Assembly: GCA_028571685.1 (NCBI GenBank)
Contig: CM053164.1
Location: 44,008,501-44,072,500 of the forward strand
Direction of reading: 5' to 3'
Length of the DNA: 64,000 nt
Source of the DNA: Heterohyrax brucei
Lineage: Eukaryota; Chordata; Mammalia; Hyracoidea; Procaviidae
In this document: one piece after another, positions 1 to 11,340 of the stretch
Layout of the letters: the number at the start of each line of letters is the position of its first letter
How positions within the stretch are numbered: the stretch's first letter is position 1
Notes under the pieces: generated by a model
What the model saw: only the letters and a program-made list of their open reading frames with translations
Told to the model about the DNA's origin: nothing
The model's database searches: none
Translations under genes and position numbers: made by a program

Positions 1-629
1 ACAACTGGCCAGTAAACAGCATCGTCATAAACTGAGCAAGGACTGAGGTTGCCAAGGATTTCATTTTACAGCCAACGCCCATGGAAGCAGCAGTTAGGAA
101 ATCAAAAGAGCTTTGCATTGGGAAAATCTGCTGCAAAGAATCTCTTTAAAGTGCTGAAAACTAAAGATGTCACCTTGAAGCTAAGGCGTACCTGACCCAA
201 GCCATGGTATTTTCAGTTGCGTCTTACGCGTGTGAAAGCTGAGCAATGAACAAAGAAGACAGAAGAACATTTGAAGCCTTTGAATTGTGGTGTTGGAGAA
301 GAATGTTGAATGTGCCATGGACCACCAAAAGAACAAACAGATCTGTTCTGGAAGAAGTACAAGCAGGGTCCTCCCTGGAAACAAAGATGGCAAGACTACA
401 TCTTACATACTTTGGACATGTTGTCAGGAAGGATCAGTCCCTGGAGAAGGATGTCATGCTTGGTAGAGTGGAGGGGCAGCAGAAAAGAGAAAGATCCTTG
501 ACAAGATGGATTGACACAGTGGTTGCAACAATGGGCTTACACATAAAAACAATTGTGGCAGGGCAGTGTTTCGTTCTGTTCTGTTGCTACAAGTCGGAAC
601 CAACTCGACAGAACCTACCAACAACCCCT
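1..629 (+). mobile_element. RTE-type LINE, 3' end (5' part outside window)
   Basis: This is the 3' portion of an RTE (BovB-like) non-LTR retrotransposon. A broken reading frame around 246-560 encodes the C-terminal signature FELWCWRRML followed by GHVVRKDQSLEKD and RWIDTVVATMGL. The same sequence recurs at 35.4-36.4 kb and, inverted, at 40.8-41.0 kb. The element ends near 600-629 in 'agtcggaaccaactcgacag' and a short AAC-rich tail, which resembles the AfroSINE 3' end. The frame is interrupted, so the copy is dead. The family name is from memory. Confidence 0.8.
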
Positions 630-844
630 ACCAAGTTCAGTGTCTTATTTAGCTTTGTGTCCCCCGTGCCCTAGTACTTACCACGGGTATAAGTTCAGCA
701 AATGAGCAGTACCAGAAAAAAAAGGATGGCAGCAGGCAAAATTGAGAAGCAGTTTGCAGTGCTTGCCCCAGCTTCCTCTTTCTTCTTAGGTCACTCAAGC
801 CCCTCTAGTTCTGCCATTGTTCCTCTTATCCTCTCCCCCTCTGT

Positions 845-1340
845 CCTAGTCATCTAGTGCCCACGTAACAGAAATACCACAAGTGGGTGGCTTTAACAGA
901 GAGAAATTTATTTTCCTGGAGAAAAGTAGGCTAAAACTCAACATCAATATTCAGGGTCTTGTCTCTAGGATAAGGCTTTCTTTGTCAGCTCTGGAGGAAG
1001 GTCCTTGTCGTCAGTCTTCCCCTGGACTAGAAGCTTCTGAGGCACAGGGACCTCAGGTCTCTTCCAAAGGACACTCTGCTCCTGGCACTGCTTTCTCGGT
1101 GGTACAAAGCCCCTAACTCTGTGCTTGTTTCCTTTGTGTCCCAGGAGATTGTCTCAAAGCTCAATATACTAACAGATTGAGTCCTGCCTCGCTATTGAAA
1201 CTTCTGGCCATCCCTCCTCATTCACATCATAGAGGCAGGATTTACAACACATAGGGACATCACACAACACTGGGCATCATGGCCGAGTCAGATTGCTACA
1301 CACAGTTTTGGGGGGACACAATTCAATCCATGACACCCTC
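845..1340 (-). mobile_element. MaLR/ERVL-like solo LTR, antisense
   Basis: This LTR-like element is one of four copies here (also 19111-19590, 36367-36745 and 61738-62182). Shared landmarks are 'taacagaaataccacaagtg' at its plus-strand start, 'aggcaggatttacaacacat' and 'ggacacaattcaatccatga' at its plus-strand end. On the minus strand the element starts with a tcatggattgaattgtgtcc-like 5' end and carries an AATAAA near its 3' end, as expected of an LTR. The assignment to MaLR/ERVL is by general resemblance only. Confidence 0.65.
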
Positions 1341-1507
1341 TCTCTCCCCGTCTTCCATTATCATCTCGGAAATGATCTACTATCAATCGTTGAAAGAAGC
1401 AAATTGGTGGTCTCAAATCATGCCATGAGTAGAAATCGGCTTCAAGGCAGTGATTTCATTGTTGCTGCCGTTGTTTTTAATAGTTTAAATGCTGTATAGT
1501 TAGGAAT

Positions 1508-1668
1508 AAACCATGGTGACCCCATGGGTGTCGGAGCATAACTGTGCTCCATAGGTGTTTTAATGGCTGATTTTTCAACTAGATCACCAGGTCTTTCTTC
1601 TATAGTGCCTCTGGATGGACTCCGCTAAGTGTGTTAACCATTTGCAACCTCATGGACATGAGTTAAGA
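1508..1668 (-). mobile_element. AfroSINE, 'gggactcc' subtype, antisense
   Basis: It contains 'accatggtgaccccatgggt', 'gtgctccataggtgtttt', 'atcaccaggtctttcttc' and 'gttaaccatttgcaac'. This is the reverse complement of the second AfroSINE subtype in the window, the one with a 'gtgaccccatgtgtg' block. It is diverged and lacks a clean head. Confidence 0.7.
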
Positions 1669-2562
1669 ATAGACGAGCTCTTTAGCAGGAAGGCAAAAGT
1701 GGTCGAGTGTAGGCAATGTGGGTAGAGCTGTCTGCCTGTCACTACCACACCTTAAGATTTCAAGAAAGATGAGTTCTATCAGAAACTGACAACTGTACTG
1801 TAACAACAACCAATATTTACTGAGTGTTTTCTATATCCTAGCCACAATTTTAAGCATCTCCATGGGCTGGCAAAGGCCAGAAGCCCCAGGTGGGATTGCT
1901 ATGGTTTCACTACCTCCAGCCCTCCAACCGAACAACTTAACCACTAGAGAGAATCCTGTGTGGTCCAGCATGTTACCAAAGGGGAAATCAGAAACTTGTT
2001 TTGTTCATCTGAAATGGACTCATTCAACAGATATGTACTGAAGACTTACCATGTGTCAGGCACTACTCTGTACCGGAATAATATTGTCAAGAACTAAACA
2101 GACAAAAATCTCTGCCCTCATGGTGCCTGTATTCTTTTCAGGGAAGATAGACAAGAAACAATATAAATTTTAAATTGTGAATAGACAATAAAGCAAATAA
2201 ATTTGAGATTATGGAAGCTCACAATAAGATAATCCCCTTTGCTTCTAGGCTGGCTGGCTTTGCTTCTATGCAGAATGTTAATATTGTATGATGCATTAGA
2301 TCTGAACTCTCCTGCTGTGTTTTCTGTTCTGAGGAAAATGTTCTTACCTTCAATGGCTCTGAAGTCTGACAGTTACACTGCTGAGAGAAGCCTAACATAC
2401 TTCCCTCCCTGAAAAACTACCATGGGGTGGATGTGGTCTTTCTCGGGGTCCACAGGTTCCCCTTCCATTGTAGGGGGTGTGTTCTGACAGGTAGCTGGGG
2501 TCTCCTAGCTGGGGTCCACCACCTTCCCTGATTGGACTATTAATATCCCATGTCTTTTCCAG
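1669..2562. other. Intron sequence; L2-like fragment at about 2015-2150
   Basis: There is no coding signal here. The motif 'caacagatatgtactgaaga' followed by 'catgtgtcaggcactactct' and 'tctgccctcatggtgcctgt' is typical of the antisense 3' end of an ancient L2 LINE. The remainder is unremarkable intron. The PLB1 exon expected upstream (ending just before the TPDLGT segment) is not in the window. Confidence 0.5.
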
Positions 2563-2603
2563 ACTCCAGACTTGGGGACTGTCGATGTGAAGAAGCCAAA
2601 TCG
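2563..2603 (+). CDS. PLB1: PLB1 internal exon 1 of the window (N-terminal region of repeat I)
   Basis: This 41-nt exon follows 'tgtcttttccag' and is followed by 'gtaact'. In phase 0 it reads TPDLGTVDVKKPN plus a split Arg codon (cg/g). It aligns with the human PLB1 segment PPDPGTGDLEKQDWTE as I recall it, between the first GDSL-like position and the QQVC segment. The two bases left over join exactly with the single leading base of the exon at 3156. The donor is weak (gtaact), and the match is short and diverged, so this exon is less certain than the later ones. The preceding exon, which carries the degenerate GDSL-equivalent of repeat I, lies upstream of position 1 or was missed. Confidence 0.75.
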
Positions 2604-3155
2604 GTAACTGTCCTGGAACCACAGATTGACAGAGCAGACTCTGAGTCTCTCCAATCCTGTTGCTTTGCTGAGCTGATGAGAGGAAAACCAGGGGCCAGAG
2701 AAGCTAGCTGTGGTGTACAAAGCTACTATAGGAGGGGGTGGCAGAGTGGGACCAGATCCAGACTCCCATGCCAACACTCCTGCAACCAGTGAATCACCGA
2801 GGCCCCTCTGAGTGAACAGGAAGGAGGCATGGCAAGGGCAAGATGCTGGAATTCTTGCTTCCTGCCACCTGGTCTCCTTACTCTATTCTTGGAGAATGGT
2901 GTGAGGTTTGGGCCAGGGTCACTCCGTCGTTCCAGTGTTAGAGTCAGACTAGAGTAGCAGGAAGGAGGAAGAGGGTCCAGAGGGTGCTGTTGCCCCCTCT
3001 TTGGTGACCCCATCTCCATTCAAGGGGCGTCTCTGATTCCAGGAAGGATAACCTGACCCAAAGCTCTTTAGGAAACAGATCACAGCAGTTAAGGGAGGAG
3101 CTATTTAGAGGGGACAAATATAGGCTGACACTTCTGTGGTTGCTTCTACTTACAG

Positions 3156-3196
3156 GACTGAAGAAATGTTACAGCAGATGTGCATGCTAGTGACAG
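3156..3196 (+). CDS. PLB1: PLB1 internal exon 2 (repeat I)
   Basis: This 41-nt exon lies between 'ctacttacag' and 'gtgagt'. It reads R(split)-TEEMLQQMCMLVT-V(split), matching human TERPQQVCMGVMTV. It enters with one base and leaves with one base, in phase with both neighbours. It is part of the N-terminal region of the first lipase-like repeat, before the LSDVIRYF helix. It is small but well bounded, with a strong donor. Confidence 0.82.
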
Positions 3197-5449
3197 GTGA
3201 GTTCTGGGTTTCTGCATCTGGATTCCAGGTGGTCTGGCCCCTCCCTAACCAGCAGTATTTTGGTTAATGAGAATGTACCCTGTTGGTGACCTCGTTACCG
3301 GAGCCTAAGGGGAAAGTGGAAGGCAGTCCCTGAAGCCAGATCAGATGAGGGGTCAGGGCATAAAAGTCACAAAATCTCAACTGAAGGCACAAGAACTGTG
3401 TCCCAGGGTATCTACACAGAGAGAAGTGAATAGGCATTGGGTTGACCCTAGGGAATACGGGAAAAGGTTAGGGGCTGGTGTGAAGGCTGGACTAGGGTGC
3501 TGGCACAACCCTGAGGCTTTTCTTATAGGCCTGGACTTATAGCTGGAAAACCATTCATGGTTTATGCCTCAAGAAGCGGACCTGGGCTAATTTTCTATCT
3601 ATTTCACTCTGTAATAACTTCTTGGCATGTAAACTACATATATAAATTAGGTTCAGGAAAGTGAAACAGAGAAAATAAAAATCAACTGTAATCTGTCTAT
3701 CCAGTGATAATCATTATTAACATGATTATATATATGATATAATCATATATGAATGTGCTCATGAATATACTTTGTGTAACTTGGCTTTTTTCATTGATCT
3801 CAGAGGTCTTTAATAACTCCTGGTATTAAGTCATATTGAAACTCCTAAATCCTTTAGCTCAAGCTGAATTAGCCAAGTGAGACATTACATAAGACTGTCC
3901 TGTGCTCAGGGTTCATAAATTAGAAACAAGGGAAACCACTATTCACTCCATAATTAGAGTGAGAAGCTGCAAACTGAAACTCAAATTCTCGGAGGAGCTG
4001 ATTGTCCAGGGGAGTATAGTCAGCAGGGAGGGAGGGAATCCACACTGTCAATTTATCAGTAAATTTGCACAGGGGTCCGGAAGATTTTTAGACACCCCAG
4101 AGAGATGAAGAAGATGCTGGCCCTGCCCTCAGGAACTTGCAGTTCAGCAGAGGGAGCTGAAGCCTGCAGTCCTGTCCTTTCATGATCTAATTGACAGACG
4201 AGGGATTCTTGGGGGTCAAAGTGCTGGAACTCCAAAACAGGAAGCCCTGCAATGACGTGGTAGTCTTCAGACCCATACCTAGGTCTAGCTCTTGTCACCT
4301 TTAAAGGGTGGGAAGAGAGATGGAAGTGTGGTATACCCGGGGTGTCTGTGAAGCCACAGATGCAGCAGCTGCTTTGTCTGATCTTAATTGTTCGTCCTCC
4401 ATCGTATAAGAAAGTTCTCTCCCTCCCTATCTTTTTCTCCCTCTACCTCTCCTTCATATGTACACATACACACACACACACACAAACACCAGTATCTCTG
4501 TAGTCTTGAACTGGTCTCAAAGCTCTCAGTTTCTTCTCCACATGTGGAGAAGTTCTCATGTGTGGGAACTGGCTACTTCTGCAAACTTTGTGAGGGGTTA
4601 GAAAGCAAAGCTCATTAGTTTAAGGAGGCAAAAAACCCAGTCACAGATGAGCACGGGGACTGCCCAAGATTGCAAAGCCACGTGATGAAATCTCCAGCCT
4701 CCAGCCCAGCTCTCCTGCCCCACCCGCGTCTGACGCTGGGGGCGCTCCTACCAGCCTGGGTTCCACACTGACGGAGCCGCAGGCACTGCCGGATGGGAGC
4801 AGAAAGCACAGGGGACTGTAAGGGGGTAGAGGCATCCTCCTTCGCCAGGCTCTCTCCCTCCTCTGCCCTCTTCTCTCTTGGGAAGACTTAAGTACTTCTG
4901 ACAGCGCTATTTTTAGCAGTCTTCTGGCTGTCAGCACTGGGATGCTCTCTGTGTGTTCCCCGGAGCTTTCCCGCCCGCTGTCACTCTTGAGAGGAGGGAG
5001 GGGGCCGGGAGGCAGCCTGTGCCCTGGCCCTGCCTCACTCTCTCTAATGAGGCGGTCGCTCAAGGCTGTTAAAAGTTTTGGTGTCTGGAAGCTCTGGTCT
5101 AAGGCCCAGCACCCCCCGCAGTCTAAGCTGCTTAGCTGCTCTCATCCTCAGTTTCCCCTTCACTAAACTGGAGCAGTTTGCCCTGGCTCGTGGAGAGATT
5201 CAGTCAGAGAACACTTGTAAAGTGATTAGTGCCAGCCGGGCCTGGCACTTGACAGCTGTCCATTTTCACTCATTCACTTCCAAAGGCCTCCAGTGAGGCT
5301 GACTTCACAGGCCAGGCCAGGCCAGGATGTGAAGGCTGTGCCTCGGAATGTGATCAGCGACCCCAGCCTCTCACCCTTGAAGAGTCCAGTCCTTAGAGAT
5401 GACCTCCAGGGCTCAAGGCCAGGACCTTAAACCAGCCCTCTCTCTCTAG
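3197..5449. other. PLB1 intron: old LINE remnant, CA microsatellite, MIR
   Basis: At 3640-3870 there is AT-rich sequence with 'cttggcttttttcattgatc', like the ancient L1M-type 3' tail seen at 7.8, 10.3 and 60.1 kb. At 4462-4486 there is a short CA microsatellite. At about 5145-5260 there is a MIR-like piece ('cctcagtttccccttcacta' and 'gcctggcacttgac'). An imperfect AT palindrome sits at 3724-3746. I see no exon or RNA gene. Confidence 0.5.
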
Positions 5450-5537
5450 TCCTCTCAGATGTCATCAGATATTTCAATCCCTCTGTTCTGAAGCCCATGT
5501 GCTTTCCTGGGAAGAATGTGTCCCACGATGTCACAGA
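5450..5537 (+). CDS. PLB1: PLB1 internal exon 3 (repeat I)
   Basis: This 88-nt exon lies between 'ctctctctag' and 'gtaagt'. It starts V(split)-LSDVIRYFNPSV and ends in GKNVSHDVT-E(split). It matches human PLB1 VLSDIIRYFSPSVPMPVC...HD. In catalytic repeats the corresponding stretch carries the [10 protein letters not shown] helix and the glycine-bearing block II (compare the exon at 54743). Here that block is replaced by unrelated residues, consistent with repeat I being non-catalytic. The frame is open and the phases fit both neighbours. Confidence 0.92.
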
Positions 5538-5922
5538 GTAAGTTCCCCGTCTGCCTCCCTCCAGGGTGGCGAATTCCTGCTGGTCTCTGGCATGTAGGCC
5601 AGAGGATCTGGGCTGGACTGCCAAAGTCAAAGAGGCGTAAAACCGGAGATCTTTATCAAGTCCAGCTAAGAAGTCTCTCCCTTGCTGATTTCAGTCTGGC
5701 TCATGGGCCAAATTTTAATAATTGGGTCAAGGTTGGTCCCATATGGCCTCAGCTCACACATCCACTTTGGGGAGGGAGAAGGGGGGGAGAAGCAAGCTTC
5801 TAGCCCGCAGCCCTGGCTGTGTTCACATCCCAGAAGGGCCAGACTTTGGGGTTTAGTTATCCTTAAGAGCTAGTATCAATAGTTAACTGTTTTTTTCTCT
5901 CTGTTTCCCTCTGTCTGCACAG

Positions 5923-5974
5923 AGACCTGTGGATTCAGGCCAAAGAATTGGTGAGAAGCATGAAAGAGAACCTG
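5923..5974 (+). CDS. PLB1: PLB1 internal exon 4 (repeat I)
   Basis: This 52-nt exon follows 'ctgtctgcacag' and is followed by 'gtaagg'. It reads E(split)-DLWIQAKELVRSMKENL, close to human EDLWIQAQELVRNMKENL. Its length and phases (enters with one base, leaves at a codon boundary) are identical to the repeat II exon at 57669 (E-DLPAQARRLVDLMKNDT). This shows that the repeats arose by duplicating whole exon blocks. Confidence 0.95.
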
Positions 5975-6257
5975 GTAAGGATCCATGGGGCTTCCAGCAT
6001 GGTTGGGGCTGCCCACGTTTGCCTTGAGACACTTGGATAAAATACACTGAGCAGTGAGGCCCAGGCACCATCTTACCTTCTGCTCAGCCACTAGGGAGGC
6101 CTGAGCCCTTCAAAAATGTCCTCGCTGGGTGACTATCTAGAGGTTAATAAACACAGGACTAGTTTTTACATTCTGAATGATTTTCTGTGGGGTCCTGCCA
6201 AATATAGCAGAAGCACAGATGACCTCTCACATACTGAGTTAGCTGGACGCTCAGATT

Positions 6258-6700
6258 CCATAGAAAGGCCAGCTTGGGTTTGAATCCTCAGTTTCCCAAC
6301 TATTAGCTGTGTGATCCTGAGTAGTAGACTTAATCTCTCTAAATCTCAGTTTTCTCATTTATGAAATAGATACAACAAAAGAACCTAAATCACAGTCTTT
6401 GAAAATGCAGTCCAAACTCACTGCCATCAAGTTGTTTCTGACTCATAGTAACTCTATAGGACAGAGAGCAGCTAGCTGCCCCTGCAGGGTTTCCAAGGCT
6501 GTGAATCTTTATATAAGCAGAACACCACATCTTTCTCCTGTGGAGCAGCTGGCAGATTTGAATTGCCAACCTTTCAGTTAACAGCCAAGCTCTTAACCAT
6601 TGTACCACCAGGCCTCTTTCACAGTACTTAGGAAAGATTAAATGAAGTAGTTGTGTGCTCCTTAGCTTTGTGCTTGGCACAAAATCAGTACTTGATAAAA
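6258..6700 (+). repeat. MIR split by an AfroSINE
   Basis: The left part (about 6258-6404) has the MIR core: 'gggtttgaatcctcagtttc', 'gctgtgtgatcctgag' and 'atctcagttttctcatttat'. The right part (about 6620-6700) has the MIR 3' half: 'aagattaaatgaagtag' and 'gtgcttggcac'. The AfroSINE at 6405-6619 lies between the halves, so it is the younger insertion. Confidence 0.7.
6405..6619 (-). mobile_element. AfroSINE, antisense, inserted in MIR
   Basis: It reads from the tail 'ccatcaagttgtttctgact' through 'gcagggtttccaaggctgtg' and 'gcagatttgaattgcc' to the head 'gctcttaaccattgtaccac'. It is a full-length but diverged copy, with about 40 extra bases in the middle compared with most copies here. Confidence 0.8.
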
Positions 6701-7459
6701 GTCTTTGGCTGTCATTGTAGTGGGGATTACTGTTGTTGTTACTGTATTAATTGTAGATCTTAGACAGAGGCCTCTAATATATATGCCCTGGGATCCACCG
6801 TCCTAATGACTGAGATACCCTTTACCTAGTAACTCATACAAATGTGTAATAAGAATCCTCAAGTATTTTGTGCTTTCCTCAGGAGCAAGTACCAAATTAA
6901 GGCAATACTTGCTACCAAGCCAGCTCTAAGTAAGCACTGAGCCTGAATAGCTAGAACCAAGAGAAATGTCTGTCTTAACCAGCCATGTATGCATTAAAGA
7001 GTTTAGGCATCAAACAGGAGCTCATTTCAGGTCATACAAGGGCAGTCACAAATGCAAGAAACAGCCATAAAGAATTGGTTTCACCCTAGCACGGGTATTC
7101 CAGAATTTCTGGCCAAGTCATAAAACCATGTGATTATTTTGGAAGCCAGTTTGGAGATCACTAATCCACACCCTTCATTTCACAAATGAGGAAACTGCAA
7201 TTCCATGTGACCTGTCCCAGGCCACGCAACTAACTGGAGCTCAAGTCTAAATAAAGGAATCTATGCACAGTCTAATATTCCTTGATTCTATTGCCTCTTA
7301 AAGCACAAAAAAATAAAACATTTATTTCATACATACTAGCATTCACAGAGAGAAAACAGATACACACAAAGGATACTGATGCCATCATATTGGCAGCAGA
7401 AACTTCAAAAGTTTAGGTAGGCAGCTCAGGGGGCAGGGAGTTCATGTGAGTGGGGAAAT

Positions 7460-7770
7460 TTGGACAAGGAGGGCAGAATGGTTGTACAACTGGAAGAATA
7501 TAATTAATGTCACTAAATTGTGTGCATAAAAACCTAAAACTCACCACCATGGAGTTGGGGCTGACTCACAGTGACCCTAGAGGTCAGAGTAGAACTGCCC
7601 CATAAAGTTTCTAAGGAGGACCTGGCGGATTTGAACTGCTGACCTGTCAGTTAGCAGACATAGCATTTAACCCACTATGCCACCAGGGTTTCCAAATTGT
7701 GTGCATAGAAACTATTAAATTGGTCTATATTCTGCTGTGTATATTTTAAATTACAAAATTAAATTATCAA
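7460..7770 (+). mobile_element. Old L1 3' UTR remnant carrying an AfroSINE
   Basis: The pattern 'taattaatgtcactaaattg' ... 'tatattttaaattacaaaat' resembles the 3' end of L1M-type elements. It is interrupted by an antisense AfroSINE at 7529-7693. That SINE is flanked by a perfect 14-bp target-site duplication, 'aaattgtgtgcata', at 7515-7528 and 7694-7707. Confidence 0.6.
7529..7693 (-). mobile_element. AfroSINE, antisense, with 14-bp target-site duplication
   Basis: It contains 'ggctgactcacagtgaccct', 'agtagaactgccccataaag', 'gatttgaactgctgacc' and the reverse-complemented head 'ccactatgccaccagggttt'. The flanking direct repeats 'aaattgtgtgcata' define the insertion exactly. Confidence 0.9.
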
Positions 7771-7774
7771 AAAA

Positions 7775-8290
7775 CGATTATTAAAATCATCCTTAAAGCT
7801 AATACCCAGGGATAATTACCATCAACATCTTGGTGTATATTCCCTTGGTGGGGTTTTTTTCTTAGCACATAGATTTGTACATATTTTATAGACAAAGGAT
7901 ACTACTGTATATAGACACTTTTTCTAACCTGCTTTTCTCACTCAGTATATTAACACTCTCATGACAATAATTACCATTCCAAGCATCACTTTAATAGTTA
8001 CAAAGTGGTTCATCTTATGAGTATTCCACAGTTTATGCAGCCAATTTTCTATTTCAGAAATTTATGTTTCTAGTTTTCAGTCTTCTGAAAAATGCTCTGA
8101 TGAATGTAATTGTAGCTAAATGTGTGCATGTAGCTTTCTTTCTTTAAGATACGTTTTGGGAAACGAAATTGTTGACTCAAAGGGTATACCCCTTTAAAAA
8201 GGTTTTAGGTACCTTTTGCCAAGTTGCCTTCTAGAACAGTTGTACCCATTTAGACTTCCAGTATCAACTTTATCTTTCAAAACAAAAAAA
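7775..8290 (+). repeat. Ancient LINE 3' remnant (L1M-type, tentative)
   Basis: It has the recurring order 'cctgcttttctcactcagta', 'agtattccacagtttatgca', 'aaattgttgactcaaagggt' and 'gccaagttgccttctag'. This matches a common ancient mammalian LINE 3' end. Related stretches lie at about 3640-3870, 10230-11000 and 60040-60740. The family assignment is from memory. Confidence 0.5.
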
Positions 8291-8401
8291 CCCAAAAAAA
8301 CTAAGTATGATTTTATGGAGGCGGATGTATGAAAGTTGCAAGATTTGTTTTTTGTGTGCAAAGTCTCACTGCTGCTCCTTTCTGATTCTGCTGCCTCTTA
8401 G

Positions 8402-8488
8402 CAACTCAACTTTCAGAATGACTGGAAGCTCATCAACGTGTTCTTCAGCAACACAAGCCGGTGCCACCTGTGTTCCTCCACCCACCAG
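8402..8488 (+). CDS. PLB1: PLB1 internal exon 5 (repeat I, degenerate block III)
   Basis: This 87-nt, 29-codon phase-0 exon lies between 'ctgcctcttag' and 'gtaaac'. It begins [20 protein letters not shown] and continues with a cysteine-rich CHLCSSTHQ. It is nearly identical to human [21 protein letters not shown]. This is the homologue of the exon at 59144, but FFSNTSRC stands where an active SGNH/GDSL lipase has FIGGNDLC. The oxyanion-hole Asn/Gly block III is therefore lost, a feature shared with human repeat I as I recall it. The exon is under clear coding constraint. Confidence 0.97.
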
Positions 8489-11000
8489 GTAAACTGCAGG
8501 CTGAGCAGCCCAGGGGGTGTAAATGCTGGGATGCGGAGTGCAGGGAGTGTGAACCTGACTAAGCCGCCTGATCACCACCTGTACGCACTCAGGGAGTCCT
8601 AGGTAAAAACAGATGTTCTTAATGTACCATCCTGCAGATCAGAAGAAGGAAGTTGAAGTGCAGATAAGTTGAGCCAAGGTCATTGTGCAAACTGATGAGA
8701 GTCAGCTTCCGAGCTAGTTAAACATTATTTTGCCTGTTTTAATTTTGGTTTCATGTGAGTACTAAGTTTAGGAGAAAGCAGGATGTGTACCCTGTCATCA
8801 TCCCTTGAAGCCATGGGCTCTAACTGCTGTTTAACTTGAGAAAGCTGCTGCTTATTATCTAGGTAGACTGCTTCTTCTGGGATGTTTGACTTTTCCCTGA
8901 GAACAGCAAGAGAAACACATGGATTCACTTATTATTTATGTAGGTGACTGTGATTTAAGTCCTTAGTTAAAACCTCCAGGCTGGAAAAAGTGTTAAGAGG
9001 TGGCTCAGAAATCTAGGCCATGGTGGTCTAAGTGTTCCTCAGGACCCTCCAGCCTGGCTGCCACCAAGCTTCCCTGCCACCTAGGACCATCCAGTGCCCA
9101 CTATCCTCCCAGCTACCCTTCCAGAAGACCTCTGCTAGGCCCTGGCACAGACATGGGTAAGATTTCTTGAGATGCTACCTCTTTCCCAGAATACATACTC
9201 TTACCTTCTTCACACTACCCCATGACTGCTGTGACTCCGGTCCACTACCAAAGCTCCCTTTTTTAAAATGATGTTGGCCCCTGGGCAATGCTAAAGGAAA
9301 CCAACTTTTCCTAACCTGCTCTCATAGGTCCACATTCCTACAAGTCCTGTAGGAATCGTAGGCTTATAGAATGCAGGTAATGAAGCTTTACTGCTGTAGT
9401 TCATCCTCAGTTGGTTGACAGCTTCCTCCAATACCAAGAGAAATTTACATGCCCTACTTATCTGTGCCTTCCCTCTTTTTTGTCATTATGAACAGCAATG
9501 TGTATTTATGAATTTATCCATTTATGCATTCCAGCGTTCAAACAAGCACTTAGGCATTGCTGTATCCCTCTGTAAGTCCACTGGTCGACCCACCCATGTA
9601 CCCAGTCATCCGTAAATTTTGATAATCATGCATAATCACAGGCGTAGGGAGGACAACAAGTGCCCAGGAACAGTCTCTGAGTTGTGCTTCCCCTCACCTA
9701 GTTTCAAGATGAATCGATATTGATAGCAGCAATACATCAGCAGAAGTACCTTCTCCTATCTTGTCCAGCTATCTTAGCAAGGGGCCTTTCAGTGTCATTT
9801 CTTACCTTGTCTGGTGCCCCTTTGGACTTGCATCTGGGGTAACCACCCCCCCCCCCACTACATCTCTGTGTCTGCCTTGCTTGAGAAAGGACATTGAGCT
9901 AAATGGAGTTAAGAGAAACTGCTTGGTGGCACCTACCCTCCTCAAGTGGCATCTAGAGCACATGCTGTACTGGCCATATCTTAGATATATCTCTGTTAAG
10001 TAAGTTCATTTTCTCTTCTTGCATGCAAGCATATACTATGGCATTTATGAGTTTGTTCATGTTATGAATATGTTCATAATTTTTTCAGAATGAATGCATT
10101 CATAGATGCTTCTACTTATTGATGATTTCATCTGTACTTTTCTTGCATTCAAGCATTCCTATGTGAATTCTTCATGTATTTGTGTCCTCAAGTATTCTTG
10201 AATATGTTATGTGTTCCTGTGTCTATGTATTCAGTATTTACTTTTACTAAATTTTATTTAAAGAAGCAATACACAAATACTGTCCTCTTTTGTAAAATGA
10301 AAGTAATACAATCAAAGCTGGAAAATCCTTTGGCCATCTCCCTCCATCTAGTTCCTCACCTTTAGTTTCTAAAGACATGAATTCTATTCTATGAACTTCT
10401 GTGTATTCTCCCAAATCTTCTACACATCTACGAACTTCACTATTTTATGTGTGTGTGTAAAAGAGAGAAAGAATTTTAACATAACTAGTATTACACTGTA
10501 TGTATCGTTCAGTAGGTTTTTCATTCAATTTTTTTTTGGAGATCTGGTTACACAATGAAACAGTGTAAATTTTCTGCACTTTGCCATTTCCCTTTTGATG
10601 GCTATTTAGTATTCCCAGTTTTCACTATTATAAGTAATGCTACAGTAAACAATCTCATTCACTTGAACATGCACAAATGTTTTTCAAGCTGTGGGTTCAA
10701 ATTAGTGGATAAAAAAATACATTTGAAGGCTTGCAACCAAAACTGAGAAAAATAAGGATAGAAGAAACTATAGGATGTTACAACTTACTGCATGTAGTAT
10801 GGTAGATGTTGATTCATGAAACTTTTGATTTATGTCTGCATGCACGTGAGTACTAGGTTGCAGGGTGAAACTTACACTCTGGATCATATTCAAAATATCT
10901 TGAAGACAGGAGTCTAGAGTAGATTCTTGACCTGGAATTGGAATTGCTGGTCATCAGATACATGCAATTTTCATTTTAACCAAATGAGAAAGTAATTTTA
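8489..11000. other. PLB1 intron, 5' part: mostly unique, old LINE remnant at the end
   Basis: From 8489 to about 10030 I see no exon, RNA gene or clear repeat; there is a run of 11 C at 9848. From about 10040 to 11000 the sequence is AT-rich. It contains 'tgctacagtaaacaatctca' and 'ttttcaagctgtgggttc', similar to the ancient LINE 3' remnant at 7.8-8.3 kb. The upstream half of this block also holds a loose run of imperfect 'ttcatgt/ttcaagt' words. Confidence 0.4.
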
Positions 11001-11002
11001 AA

Positions 11003-11165
11003 AATCAGTTGGTGTTAAATTGATTCCAACTCTTGGTAAGAGTTTTCAATGGCTGATTTGTTTGGAAGCAGATCACCAGGCATTTCTTTCAAGGCACTTC
11101 TTGATAGACTCAAACTTCTAAAATTGTGACCAGCAGCACAACATGTTAACCATTTGCATCCTCCA
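11003..11165 (-). mobile_element. AfroSINE, 'gggactcc' subtype, antisense
   Basis: It carries 'gattccaactcttggtaag', 'tttcaatggctgatttgt', 'atcaccaggcatttctttc' and 'gttaaccatttgcatcctcc'. It is an older, diverged copy, followed after about 30 bp by a second SINE of the other subtype in the same orientation. Confidence 0.7.
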
Positions 11166-11195
11166 AGGACTGTTTAGTTTCAATACCAACCCCAA

Positions 11196-11340
11196 AGTAA
11201 ACCCACTGCCATCGAGTCAGTTCCGACTCATAGTGAGTAGATGTGCTTCACAGAGTTTCCAAGGAGTGCCTGGCAGATTCAAACTGCTGACCTTTTGGTT
11301 AGCAGCCCTAGCCCTTAACCACTATGCCACTAGGGTTTTT
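11196..11340 (-). mobile_element. AfroSINE, antisense
   Basis: It contains 'cactgccatcgagtcagttc', 'gagtttccaaggagtgcctg', 'aaactgctgaccttttggtt' and 'accactatgccactagggtt'. A short internal block (the 'ctctgtcctatagggc' segment) is missing. Confidence 0.85.

Noticed and set aside
3724-3746. AT palindrome as a regulatory element
   Set aside because: It is short, imperfect and within an old LINE remnant; probably compositional.
4641-5063. Antisense Arg-rich open frame in a GC-rich stretch, as a possible second gene or CpG promoter
   Set aside because: CpG density is modest, there is no splice partner, and the protein composition is low-complexity.
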